Part shown: piece by piece, positions 1 through 7,026 of the stretch
Layout of the letters: the number at the start of each line of letters is the position of its first letter
Numbering within the stretch: position 1 is the stretch's first letter
DNA from: a virus
Length of the DNA stretch: 45,892 nt
Strand: one strand, 5' to 3'
Virus record (IMG/VR): IMGVR_UViG_3300009296_000003
Span: 1-45,892 of that record
The notes under the pieces: model-generated
Told to the model about the DNA's origin: nothing
Databases searched by the model: none
Seen by the model: only the letters and a program-made list of their open reading frames with translations
Program-made: the position numbers and the translations under genes

Positions 1-183
1 AAGCTGTGGGCCGATGGTGATAAGCTGTGGGCCGAGGGTGATAAGCTGCGGGCCGATGGTGATAAGCTGTGGGCCGAGGGTGATAAGCTGTGGGCCGAGG
101 GTGATAAGCTGCGGGCCGATGGTGATAAGCTGTGGGCCAAGGGCAACAAGCTGCGGGCCGATGGTGATAAGCTGTGGGCCGAA
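1..183 (+). repeat. 21-bp tandem repeat, eight full units plus a partial one
   Basis: The unit AAGCTGTGGGCCGAKGGTGAT is repeated in register at 1, 22, 43, 64, 85, 106, 127 and 148, with a partial unit at 169. Variants differ at a few sites only: TGG/CGG, GAT/GAG, and one unit with AAGGGCAAC. The near-identity at synonymous sites points to recent expansion by slippage or recombination rather than old duplication. The array runs off the left edge, so its total copy number is unknown. Confidence 0.9.
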
Positions 184-297
184 GCCATCATAGCGGTACA
201 CGGCAACATCACGCTGGAATGGAAATCATGGAACCACTGCGTGCTGGGCAACGGGGAGGAATACGGGAATGAAAAAGCATGGGGGCATGTGATATGA
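1..297 (+). CDS. Heptapeptide-repeat protein, 5' truncated by window edge
   Basis: The frame is open from base 1 to a TGA at 295-297, so the start lies outside the window. Residues 1-56 are eight tandem 7-residue units of the type KLWADGD, with W/R alternating at position 3 and D/E at position 5; a ninth unit is partial. About 37 unique residues follow, rich in Trp and His. The amphipathic, highly charged heptads could form a long helix or coiled coil. The family is not recognised; similar KLxAxGD repeats occur in uncharacterised phage proteins as far as I recall. The stop overlaps the next start (ATGA at 294), so the two genes are probably translationally coupled. Confidence 0.7.
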   Translation, partial: KLWADGDKLWAEGDKLRADGDKLWAEGDKLWAEGDKLRADGDKLWAKGNKLRADGDKLWAEAIIAVHGNITLEWKSWNHCVLGNGEEYGNEKAWGHVI

Positions 298-710
298 CCA
301 GCGAACAATGGGCAAAGATGTCAGACGACGAAAAACGTGTTACAGTTCATAAACTTGCCCACCCCGGTAACTGGAGATACCGGTGTGATTTCGGGTGGGA
401 CAGCGGGTACTGGCATCATGAATCTGACCCCGAAGGCAAGAGCTGTGATACTTCGGTTGAGTTCGGCCCGGAGGCTCGTGTCTGGCCGGGGTACGACTAC
501 CTCCACGACCTCAACGCCTGTCACGAGATGGAGCAAGCCAGTACGATATTCCGGTCATGGCGAGACACTGAGATATGGCTGAATAACCTGTGGGTATGCA
601 CCATAGGGCGACCTTCGGGGTCGTTGCCGGATTGGTCGTTTGTATTACGAGCCACCGCGGCTCAACGCTGCGAAGCGTTTGTGCTCACCATGGAACCGGA
701 GGCCCAATGA
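294..710 (+). CDS. Hypothetical phage protein (138 aa)
   Basis: I do not recognise the family. The protein is Trp/Tyr-rich and acidic, with a Trp/His-rich stretch near residues 22-45 and a hydrophobic C-terminal third. The chosen start overlaps the previous stop as ATGA; an in-frame ATG five codons upstream (279) is possible but lies inside the previous gene. Its own stop forms another ATGA overlap at 707 with the DnaJ-type zinc protein, so it sits in a coupled run of three genes. No signal peptide or membrane segment is visible. Confidence 0.7.
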   Translation: MTSEQWAKMSDDEKRVTVHKLAHPGNWRYRCDFGWDSGYWHHESDPEGKSCDTSVEFGPEARVWPGYDYLHDLNACHEMEQASTIFRSWRDTEIWLNNLWVCTIGRPSGSLPDWSFVLRATAAQRCEAFVLTMEPEAQ

Positions 711-997
711 CCTGTTCCACTTGCCAAGGACTAGGCTGCATAGAACACAAGTCGGTTGTTGGCAACATACCCCGCTCATGCGCTTCGTGTTTTGGCACAG
801 GGGACCTGCCTCCTCCCATTGGTATTCCTCCTCAACTGCTGCGCTTTCTGGATACAGTGAACTACTCTTTTGTAAAGGGAGTTATACTCAAGGAAGAATG
901 GCAGGCAGCAAGGGCTGAGATCATGGACCTGATCAAGAAAGCGAGACCCAGCTACTATGAAGATCGCCAGCAAGACACATCCAGGATTGTTCTATGA
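707..997 (+). CDS. Small DnaJ-type CxxCxGxG zinc-finger protein
   Basis: The N-terminus has two half-sites of the DnaJ Cys-rich type, CSTCQGLG at residues 3-10 and CASCFGTG at 25-32, which together would hold one zinc ion. The C-terminal 60 residues look helical. There is no J domain, so this is not a DnaJ chaperone; small phage proteins with this zinc module are common and of unknown role. The ATG overlaps the upstream stop (ATGA at 707-710). The last 41 nt overlap the start of the SWIM/PolX gene. Confidence 0.75.
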   Translation: MTCSTCQGLGCIEHKSVVGNIPRSCASCFGTGDLPPPIGIPPQLLRFLDTVNYSFVKGVILKEEWQAARAEIMDLIKKARPSYYEDRQQDTSRIVL

Positions 998-1577
998 TGT
1001 CAAAATGACAACGGCTGGCTGGGCGTGTACGTGCCCGCATCATCGCTACCGTGGAGCCAAGTGCAAGCACATACAGGAGGCATTACGCAACACTGTTGCT
1101 AAAGACACTTCCTTCGACCGAGCAGTTGCGGTACTGTTCGCCACTCCTGTCTTGGAGATAACGGGAGGCATACTGTGCGGGTCTTATCGCAGGGGCAAGG
1201 ATAGAGTAGGGGACCTGGATGTTCTGGTCAGTTGTACCGACAGATCGTTCCGATGTATCAGGCGCATGGTACAGGCACGATTCCATCCCATATACTGGGG
1301 GGAGCAGAAGTGCAGCTTCATCATTCCCTTAAGCACCAGAGAGTTGCAGGTTGATATCAACAGAACAGAGCAGAGGTGCTTGGGCAATGCGTTGCAACAC
1401 TTCACCGGCAGCAAAGAGGAGAACATCCGGATACGCAAGATAGCCCTTCGCAAAGGATGGAGCATGTCACAGCATGGATTCGTCAACTTGACAACCAACA
1501 AGCTGGTGTGTCATGAGCACGAAACAGAAGTCTATGACTTTTTAGGAGAAGCGTTCAAGCAACCGTCCGAAAGATAA
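957..1577 (+). CDS. SWIM zinc finger fused to a PolX-family nucleotidyltransferase domain
   Basis: Residues 24-38 form a SWIM-type zinc motif (C24-x-C26, C36-x-H38). Residues about 65-185 match the core of family X DNA polymerases: GSYRRGK (75-81), the metal-binding DLD (D86, D88), a third Asp in VDI (D133), and the HFTGSKEENIRIR stretch (148-160) typical of PolX thumb and dRP-handling enzymes. At 206 residues it lacks the helix-hairpin-helix N-terminus and PHP domain of bacterial PolX. Inference: template-independent or gap-filling nucleotide addition on DNA bound by the SWIM finger. The start lies inside the previous gene, and the ribosome site is weak. The three catalytic Asp residues are present, so it is probably active. 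Confidence 0.85.
   Translation: MKIASKTHPGLFYDVKMTTAGWACTCPHHRYRGAKCKHIQEALRNTVAKDTSFDRAVAVLFATPVLEITGGILCGSYRRGKDRVGDLDVLVSCTDRSFRCIRRMVQARFHPIYWGEQKCSFIIPLSTRELQVDINRTEQRCLGNALQHFTGSKEENIRIRKIALRKGWSMSQHGFVNLTTNKLVCHEHETEVYDFLGEAFKQPSER
1087..1099 (+). repeat. Copy 1 of GCAACACTGTTGC palindrome (inside coding sequence)
   Basis: This 13-mer with 5-bp arms and a 3-nt centre is identical to the copy at 3900 and is the reverse complement of the core at 6028. Here it lies within the SWIM/PolX gene, about 500 bases before the amidoligase cluster. Because it is in coding sequence it could be chance or a leftover of duplication; its identity to the two intergenic copies is the reason to list it. 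Confidence 0.5.
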
Positions 1578-1586
1578 GGAGAAGAC

Positions 1587-2648
1587 ATGACAATAGCCAG
1601 AAGGTGCGAATCATGCGGAGCATGCGACACGCTCGGCAATCCAATAGAGAGTGCGTTGTTCTTCCCCGACAAAGTTCGAAAGATGTTTTGCCATGAATGC
1701 ATTGCTTCGTTTGGGGTTGTGTGCCTTGGCTGCGGACTTACATGGCTTGAGAAGGGGGCAAGATCGGCCTTGTTGAAATGTCCATTGTGCTCGGAAGAAG
1801 GTTATTGCTCCATCAATCCATACGTAGATACGTTTGGCATTGAGATAGAGACAGAAAGCAGAACCGCGTCTCAGTTGGAAGAAGATGAACTAGACCCAGA
1901 CGTAGACTACGACGAAGACGCAGACCAGGACCATAACTATGACACGAGAAACCAATCATTAGAATCACTACTGAAAGATCACCCAGAACTAACGGGAATT
2001 ATCATGGACTCACATCAAGACGGAAGCCTTATAGAAGGAATTGAGTTCTCTCTTAATCCGCTTACCATTCATGAACTGAAAAGCATGTTGCCCGTGATGC
2101 TGCGATTCCTAAAGGGGCACGGGCTATCGGCCAAAAGTCCAAGATGCGGAATGCACATACACTTCCCTTGCTATGCCAGCAACGGAATGTTGGTGGATTA
2201 TGGAAGCATGATAGATGCATACCGAGTGTTCCCAAATCAGATTCATGCCATTTGCGAGAGGGGAATTGGTGAACAAGGGAGGAATTCTACATACTACAAG
2301 ACCCCGTCGTTTTCGGGAAGCTCAATCTATTTCAATAGACAGGTCTATATGACAACAAAGCAAATCTCAGAAGAGAAACCTTCCCAGATACAGAAGTACC
2401 TGTGTTTGTCAAAGAGATGGATGTATAGAACTTATGAGTTCAGGCAGCCAGCGGGCACTATGTCATTCAAAGGAATCATGGCAAGGCTGCGCCTGGCAGC
2501 GTTCCTGAAGGCACTCGGGACGCCAAGCATCAAGACCGGACAAGCCTCGGACCTGAACGATCCAATGCAGCGCAGGATATGGACGCATAGGCTGTATAAA
2601 ACCCCTTATATCGGCGACTTCATCAAGGGCATTCCGGCAGCAGTGTAA
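1587..2648 (+). CDS. Zinc-ribbon/Amidoligase_2-like COOH-NH2 ligase, copy A
   Basis: The first 75 residues hold Cys pairs (C7/C10, C35/C38, C46/C49, C65/C68) of RING or zinc-ribbon type. The rest matches the phage and fungal Amidoligase_2 family, a glutamine-synthetase-fold group that joins carboxyl and amine groups using ATP: GIEIETE (84-90), HQDGSL then GIEFSL (143-156), GMHIHF (188-193) and a final TYEFRQPAG (282-290). An Asp/Glu-rich insertion (98-118) is unusual. A strong AAGGAG precedes the ATG. Substrate unknown; the neighbouring GATase-like, second ligase and ATP-grasp genes indicate one pathway. Copy A lacks the usual EVVS-type strand found in copy B. Confidence 0.8.
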   Translation: MTIARRCESCGACDTLGNPIESALFFPDKVRKMFCHECIASFGVVCLGCGLTWLEKGARSALLKCPLCSEEGYCSINPYVDTFGIEIETESRTASQLEEDELDPDVDYDEDADQDHNYDTRNQSLESLLKDHPELTGIIMDSHQDGSLIEGIEFSLNPLTIHELKSMLPVMLRFLKGHGLSAKSPRCGMHIHFPCYASNGMLVDYGSMIDAYRVFPNQIHAICERGIGEQGRNSTYYKTPSFSGSSIYFNRQVYMTTKQISEEKPSQIQKYLCLSKRWMYRTYEFRQPAGTMSFKGIMARLRLAAFLKALGTPSIKTGQASDLNDPMQRRIWTHRLYKTPYIGDFIKGIPAAV

Positions 2649-2671
2649 CGTAAAGAAAGGCAGGTTAGAGC

Positions 2672-3895
2672 ATGTGTGTTATCGCGTATAAACCGGCGGG
2701 AAAGAAGTGGTTCAACATGGAGGAGTTGCAGAACTGCTTCCTTAACAACGCCGATGGGGCGGGCCTGATGTACTACGCCAAAGACGGGCAGGTAATAATC
2801 AAGAAGGGATTCATGAGCAGCGCCTTCTCCAAGTTGGGAAAGGCAATGTCCGACATTCCAGACGAGAGCAAAGAGGGTCCGGTGGCGTGGCACTTCAGAA
2901 TCAGGACTCATGGCAAAGTCAGCCCAGAGATATGCCATCCATATCCCATATGCGATGACTACAAAAACATGAAACTCGTGTCGTGCTCATGCAGATCAGC
3001 CCTAATGCACAACGGAATATTCCCTCTCATTCCAGAGAATGACAGCGTGTCCGATACCATGTGCTTCGTCAAGAACATACTTATACCACATCCCAACCTC
3101 CTGACTGACGACGGAGACCTGCTGCTTCATCTGGCAGTTGGATCGTCAAGGTTACTGGTGTTCGGGCCAAAGCGCAAAGTGCTGACTGTTGGCAAGTGGG
3201 AAACAGAGAGGGATATTATGTACTCCAACACTTCCTACAAATGGGTTCGCAGCCCATACTCCAATACGACAGGAGGCGCGACCACTGGATACTCCAGCTA
3301 TGGATCATCCTACCCTTTTAAACATACCGCAGAATTTATCTCAATGGATTCGACAGCTTCATGTCAACAGTGCATCAACTTCCGCAAGAAGTATGATGAC
3401 GAGCCATGTAGAAGTTGCGACAAGACAATACGCGATAACTTCACTCCAAACAAAAGCCTGCGAGACTGTAATACATGCATTCGCAACGATGCCCCGTCCA
3501 CAGACGAAGTGTGCAATGCGTGCTTGGTGAGCGAGCGAAACGGAATGGATGTCTCGTTCAATAAGTGGGCAATGGACAGGAAGGAATGGATAAAGACTCG
3601 CAAAGCCATGGTAGAAAAAGCCAATGCCAACACAACCGCAACGCCTTCCGCCACAGTCACGAAACCAACGGAGACAACCGAAAAGCAATCCGAACTTCCA
3701 ATGGTCATGCGACCAGCCACTACAAATACTCTCGGTGGCCGCAACAGCGTGTGCCCATGGTGCATTCACATGAACAAGACAACCGGGGAAGACCCGTGCG
3801 TAGAGTGCTATCACCTGCCTGCTAGTCCACGATTCGTAAGAAGGAGACAGCACGTGGAGGATGGGGCCGAGTTTCAGGAAGGATACGCTGGTTGA
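2672..3895 (+). CDS. Class II glutamine amidotransferase-like Ntn-hydrolase with Cys-rich tail
   Basis: The N-terminus MCVIAY would expose Cys2, the nucleophile of class II amidotransferases, after Met removal. Further family signatures follow: NNADGAG (25-31), HFRIRTHG (74-81), MHNG (112-115) and SDT (127-129), covering the substrate-binding and oxyanion regions. Known relatives release ammonia from glutamine or cleave gamma-glutamyl amides. After about residue 228 come CxxC pairs (CQQC, CRSC, CNTC, CNAC, later CPWC and CVEC), probably two or three zinc modules. It sits between the two amidoligase genes, so it may feed ammonia to them or trim their product. The pairing of this fold with zinc repeats is uncommon. 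Confidence 0.85.
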   Translation: MCVIAYKPAGKKWFNMEELQNCFLNNADGAGLMYYAKDGQVIIKKGFMSSAFSKLGKAMSDIPDESKEGPVAWHFRIRTHGKVSPEICHPYPICDDYKNMKLVSCSCRSALMHNGIFPLIPENDSVSDTMCFVKNILIPHPNLLTDDGDLLLHLAVGSSRLLVFGPKRKVLTVGKWETERDIMYSNTSYKWVRSPYSNTTGGATTGYSSYGSSYPFKHTAEFISMDSTASCQQCINFRKKYDDEPCRSCDKTIRDNFTPNKSLRDCNTCIRNDAPSTDEVCNACLVSERNGMDVSFNKWAMDRKEWIKTRKAMVEKANANTTATPSATVTKPTETTEKQSELPMVMRPATTNTLGGRNSVCPWCIHMNKTTGEDPCVECYHLPASPRFVRRRQHVEDGAEFQEGYAG

Positions 3896-3899
3896 TTGC

Positions 3900-3912
3900 G
3901 CAACACTGTTGC
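3900..3912 (+). promoter_or_regulatory. Copy 2 of the GCAACACTGTTGC palindrome, before amidoligase B
   Basis: A perfect inverted repeat with 5-bp arms fills the short gap between the amidotransferase-like gene (ends 3895) and amidoligase B (starts 3926), just ahead of its AGGAGG site. The same sequence recurs in longer form before the ATP-grasp gene. Position and symmetry suit an operator for a dimeric repressor or a small RNA hairpin controlling translation. Confidence 0.55.
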
Positions 3913-3925
3913 ATAGGAGGGCACC

Positions 3926-5485
3926 ATGCCAGATAGACAAGACACAACAGAAAGAGAAGAAGACAACAGGCTAGAGTGGGTTCTTAATGCATTAAACAAT
4001 GGTAGTATATACTCCCATCCATTGGAGTACACTGAACAGGCAACGCGTAACCCAATAGAGCCACCGTCGATGGAACCACTTCAGACGAGCAGCTTAGTGA
4101 ACAATGTGGCAGAAACATCAGACAAGGAGGACGAAATGGCAAAGACAACACCGGGAATAAAACAGAAAGAATACGCGCAGTGCCAGCAATGCGGAGCAAA
4201 GGTTGAGGCCTCGACGATGGTAAAAGCAATCTTCTCCAAGACCAGACACATGATGCTGTGTAGTGCCTGCAACTCTGCCCTTGGCAGGAACGGAAACGGA
4301 AAATGTGCATCGTGCGGAATCGAAGCATACACCACGCTTATGCACATCTTCCAAGTAAACCGGCAGCGCATCAAGAGGTTTGGCCCTGCGTCAGAGAAGT
4401 TCTTGTGCGATGATTGCAGGGCATCGCTTTCAATATGCAACATTTGCGGCAAGCTTATGCCAAACACAAGATCGGGAGGCAGGAGGTCGTGTGCTGACTG
4501 CACCCCCAGCGCCCAATGCAGAGAACATGACTGGAAAATCAAGCCGGTAATGCACGCACAGGCAGACGACGAAACGGACTGCTCTGACGTGTCCAATACC
4601 GACCCTGTGTACCTGACGACAAGAGGGGTGGAGCAACTCAAGAAGACGGTGATGATGGGTGTTGAAATAGAAACAGACGGAGGCAAGAAGTGCGAGGCCC
4701 TGATAGAAGAGATAGAAGAAGGAAACAGATTCCTGCGCACAAAGCACGATGGCTCCCTGTCTGTATTTGGGTTTGAGGTAGTGTCTCAGCCGGCAAACCT
4801 TAGATTTCATCACAAATCAGCAGAATGGAAGCAACTGTTCAGATTGCTGAAAGAGTACGAGTATGACAACTCGACAAGGCTGGCCGGAATGCATGTTCAC
4901 ATAGACCTCCACTCATTCATCGGAACTTCCGGAATGACGGTCTGGGAAGTTCTGGGAAGGTGGGTGTTTATGATGATTATGCACCGAAGCCTGTTTGAGT
5001 ATGTGGGCGGAAGGTCTGGAAGCAACGAAACCGTGAGAAGGTACTCCTGCTATCCCAACGACAAGTACAGGATATCGCCCAAGTTACTGGCCGATAAGCT
5101 GGCCAAGATCAGTCAGTGGTATTACTGGACAGACCACGAGCACAGGTATCAGGCAATCAACATGCACGGACTTGCCATGAATCAAACTCCAACAGCAGAA
5201 ATGCGGTTCATGCTTGCTCCGGTGGAATGGAGTTCCTTCTTTGTGCGACTTGAATTCATAGATGCAATGACAAGGTACTGCCGCAGATGTTCCTCCGGGC
5301 CTGAGACTATGACTGACTACGCAAAGAAGAATTCCACCCTTGCATGTTTCGTGGAGTACGCCAACGAACACAAGGCCAGGTACATCAACTTGACTCCGTT
5401 CTTGTCCAATATAGTGGCGTCTAATGATTTAGCAAAAGAGTATGTGCCTGCCACTGAAGAGCAGGAGGTTTCTGGAAGTGAGTGA
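3926..5485 (+). CDS. Zinc-ribbon/Amidoligase_2-like COOH-NH2 ligase, copy B
   Basis: Residues 86-200 hold four zinc-ribbon-like Cys clusters. From 245 on the Amidoligase_2 pattern is complete: GVEIETDG (245-252), KHDGSL (273-278), GFEVVSQP (282-289), GMHVHID (321-327), RYQAINMHG (407-415) and TAEMRFM (423-429). The family makes amide bonds between carboxyl and amino groups with ATP. Copy B is paralogous to copy A but longer (519 against 353 residues). It has two credible starts, at 3926 and at Met71 (4136), each with a strong SD; the first 70 residues are low-complexity, acidic and without Cys. The family call is firm, the substrate unknown. Confidence 0.87.
   Translation: MPDRQDTTEREEDNRLEWVLNALNNGSIYSHPLEYTEQATRNPIEPPSMEPLQTSSLVNNVAETSDKEDEMAKTTPGIKQKEYAQCQQCGAKVEASTMVKAIFSKTRHMMLCSACNSALGRNGNGKCASCGIEAYTTLMHIFQVNRQRIKRFGPASEKFLCDDCRASLSICNICGKLMPNTRSGGRRSCADCTPSAQCREHDWKIKPVMHAQADDETDCSDVSNTDPVYLTTRGVEQLKKTVMMGVEIETDGGKKCEALIEEIEEGNRFLRTKHDGSLSVFGFEVVSQPANLRFHHKSAEWKQLFRLLKEYEYDNSTRLAGMHVHIDLHSFIGTSGMTVWEVLGRWVFMMIMHRSLFEYVGGRSGSNETVRRYSCYPNDKYRISPKLLADKLAKISQWYYWTDHEHRYQAINMHGLAMNQTPTAEMRFMLAPVEWSSFFVRLEFIDAMTRYCRRCSSGPETMTDYAKKNSTLACFVEYANEHKARYINLTPFLSNIVASNDLAKEYVPATEEQEVSGSE
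4124..4138 (+). promoter_or_regulatory. Internal ribosome site and ATG within amidoligase B
   Basis: AAGGAGG at 4124-4130 followed after 5 nt by an in-frame ATG at 4136 would make a 449-residue product that keeps all zinc and ligase motifs but lacks the acidic 70-residue N-terminus. The upstream start at 3926 has an equally good AGGAGG. Either the true start is 4136 or two forms are made. Confidence 0.55.
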
Positions 5486-5498
5486 TACTAAAAGAGTT

Positions 5499-5534
5499 GC
5501 GCCGTCAGGCACACTGTAGTACACCTAACGGCGC
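5499..5534 (+). other. Intergenic hairpin after amidoligase B
   Basis: GCGCCGT (5499-5505) pairs with ACGGCGC (5528-5534), and AGG/CCT extends the stem beyond a single mismatch. No T-run follows, so it is not a classical terminator. It lies in the 98-nt gap between amidoligase B and the next gene and could stabilise the 3' end of the transcript or attenuate it. Confidence 0.55.
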
Positions 5535-5583
5535 GTCAAACAAGAAGGAGTAACGACACACATGTACAACAAAAGGAGAGGAC

Positions 5584-5886
5584 ATGTCAATCAAGATCAG
5601 TGAAGTGTCGATGGGTAAACACAGCGAAGAAGTTGCGCAGATGCTGATCGAAACAGCTCGCAGCATATGTGATCACATGGGATACGACCCAAAAGGGGCC
5701 GACTCTATCCTTGGAGTAATGGACTACATTCAGTCCTCCGTCAAGGAGAGGATCGCCTGCGAAATGCAGGAAGATCACAAGATGTTCAACACCGACGAGG
5801 ACGAGGGAGACGTAGAAACGGAGGTCGTAATAGATGAACCAATTCCTGTACGTCTGCATGCGGGCAAGGTGCGGAAAGCCACATAA
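5584..5886 (+). CDS. Hypothetical acidic protein (100 aa)
   Basis: The start follows AAAGGAGAGGAC, a good ribosome site. Residues 10-65 look helical; residues 68-84 are strongly acidic, followed by a short basic tail. No family is recognised. The gene lies between amidoligase B and the ATP-grasp gene in the same orientation, so it might be a carrier, substrate or accessory factor of that system, but only its position suggests this. The last 53 nt overlap the following zinc-finger gene. Confidence 0.65.
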   Translation: MSIKISEVSMGKHSEEVAQMLIETARSICDHMGYDPKGADSILGVMDYIQSSVKERIACEMQEDHKMFNTDEDEGDVETEVVIDEPIPVRLHAGKVRKAT

Positions 5887-6019
5887 TAGACACCGATCTC
5901 GCTACTGTAGCCACATGTGCCAAGTCCTCAACAAGAGGGAGAAGGGGTATGAAAGGAAGCGCCTTCGCAGGCAGGGCGCAGGATACGACGAGCCGTACAC
6001 AATACACCTGCCAAAGTAA
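5834..6019 (+). CDS. Small zinc-finger protein (61 aa), YCSxxC type
   Basis: Residues 8-29 carry C8, C13 then YCSHMC (C25, C29) around a basic stretch, like the small CGKP...RRYCS..C zinc ribbons of phages and bacteria. The rest is basic, so nucleic-acid binding is plausible. GGAGG at 5820-5824 is spaced 9 nt from the ATG. The 53-nt overlap with the upstream acidic protein is out of frame, and the Cys pattern and ribosome site argue that this short frame is a real gene. Confidence 0.65.
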   Translation: MNQFLYVCMRARCGKPHNRHRSRYCSHMCQVLNKREKGYERKRLRRQGAGYDEPYTIHLPK

Positions 6020-6024
6020 CGATG

Positions 6025-6043
6025 TATGCAACAGTGTTGCATA
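6025..6043 (+). promoter_or_regulatory. Copy 3 of the palindrome, 8-bp arms, before the ATP-grasp gene
   Basis: TATGCAACAGTGTTGCATA is a perfect inverted repeat with 8-bp arms and a 3-nt centre. It sits in the gap between the 61-aa zinc protein and the ATP-grasp gene, directly before AAGGAGGT. Its core is the reverse complement of the copies at 1087 and 3900. A shared operator for the two ligase genes, or a translational hairpin, is the likely meaning. Confidence 0.6.
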
Positions 6044-6059
6044 AACAAGGAGGTAACAT

Positions 6060-6923
6060 ATGAACAAGTACATGATGCGGTTGAGGGTTGGCGTTCCTGG
6101 CCATGGGCGTAAGTGTGCTAGAATCTTGGGAATACCAACCGTTTCGCAGTCAGGAATGATACGGGACGCAGGACATGACAAGGATGGTGAAACGTATGGT
6201 CCTCTTGAAGACTTCTGTGACGAGGACGTGTTTATCAACTATGGAGTATGCCATGAAACACGGTACATCGAAGACCTGCGAAGGGACCACGTCAGAATCA
6301 TCAACGACCCGGAGCACACTGCACTGTCCTCTGACAAGGTCAAGACCTTAGCCATCCTGAAGTCAGCAGGAGTTCCTGCACTGACGTTCATGACAAACAA
6401 GGAGCAGGCCAAGGAGTTCATGTCAACCTATGCAATGCATCCCAGCAGAATCTATTGCCGCACACTGACGCGCTCCAAGAAGGGCAAGGGTATCGTGATA
6501 GCGTCATGCCAGAACGAACTAGTAGACGCACCGCTGTATACCGTGGAGTTTCCCAAGACCCACGAGTACAGGGTGCACGTAGCCGGAGGCAACGTCATTG
6601 ACTGGGTGCAGAAGAAGCGCTGCCCACGCCTAAGCGAGGACGGGGAAGTGAATGAGGACGTGCGCAACCGTGGTAGAGGCTGGTACTTCAGTCACAAGAA
6701 TCGCAGGGGACACCAGAAGATACGCGACATTGCGGTACGGGCAGTGGAGGCTCTTGGCCTGGACTACGCCGCCGTAGATATGTTAGCCATTTGGAAGCCT
6801 AATGCACACGGAAAGATGCAACTGCAAGACTGCGTATGTTGCGAAATAAATTCAGCACCAGGCCTTACGAGCCGGATATCGCTGGAAGCATACATTAAGT
6901 ACTTCAACGGCATCACAAGATAG
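6060..6923 (+). CDS. ATP-grasp ligase (RimK/YheC-like), 287 aa
   Basis: The C-terminal half has the ATP-grasp pattern: EYRVHV (169-174), DYAAVDML (235-242) and CEINSAPGLTS (261-271), where the Asp, Glu and Asn would bind Mg-ATP. The LKSAGVPAL stretch (100-108) and the preceding SDK fit the N-terminal ATP-binding lobe. ATP-grasp enzymes activate a carboxylate as acyl-phosphate and join it to an amine or thiol. With the amidoligases and amidotransferase-like protein upstream it completes a putative peptide or amide conjugation set. A perfect AAGGAGGT site precedes the ATG. It is short for the family but all core motifs are there. Confidence 0.87.
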   Translation: MNKYMMRLRVGVPGHGRKCARILGIPTVSQSGMIRDAGHDKDGETYGPLEDFCDEDVFINYGVCHETRYIEDLRRDHVRIINDPEHTALSSDKVKTLAILKSAGVPALTFMTNKEQAKEFMSTYAMHPSRIYCRTLTRSKKGKGIVIASCQNELVDAPLYTVEFPKTHEYRVHVAGGNVIDWVQKKRCPRLSEDGEVNEDVRNRGRGWYFSHKNRRGHQKIRDIAVRAVEALGLDYAAVDMLAIWKPNAHGKMQLQDCVCCEINSAPGLTSRISLEAYIKYFNGITR

Positions 6924-6939
6924 GAGGACAACTGAATGC

Positions 6940-7026
6940 ATGAGAGTATTTCAGACAAACAAGAAACTTGACATAAAGTGGGCAACGGCAGTGTCAATAC
7001 GCAAATCAAAGGAGGGTGTGAGATGA
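6940..7026 (+). CDS. Predicted basic mini-protein (28 aa)
   Basis: ATG at 6940 opens a 28-codon frame rich in Lys and Arg with no Cys. Its TGA at 7024-7026 overlaps the ATG of the next gene (ATGA), the coupling style used throughout this strand. An AGGAGG lies about 12 nt upstream, slightly far; another ATG at 6935 in a different frame has better spacing but only 11 codons. Function unknown, and expression is unproven. Confidence 0.4.
   Translation: MRVFQTNKKLDIKWATAVSIRKSKEGVR

Noticed and set aside
1-183. CRISPR-like array
   Set aside because: Units are contiguous with no spacers and lie in a coding frame.
707-997. DnaJ chaperone
   Set aside because: Only a pair of CxxCxGxG sites is present; no J domain.
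5562-5603. 13-codon frame before the 5584 gene
   Set aside because: Spacing to the purine run is long and nothing suggests a conserved leader.
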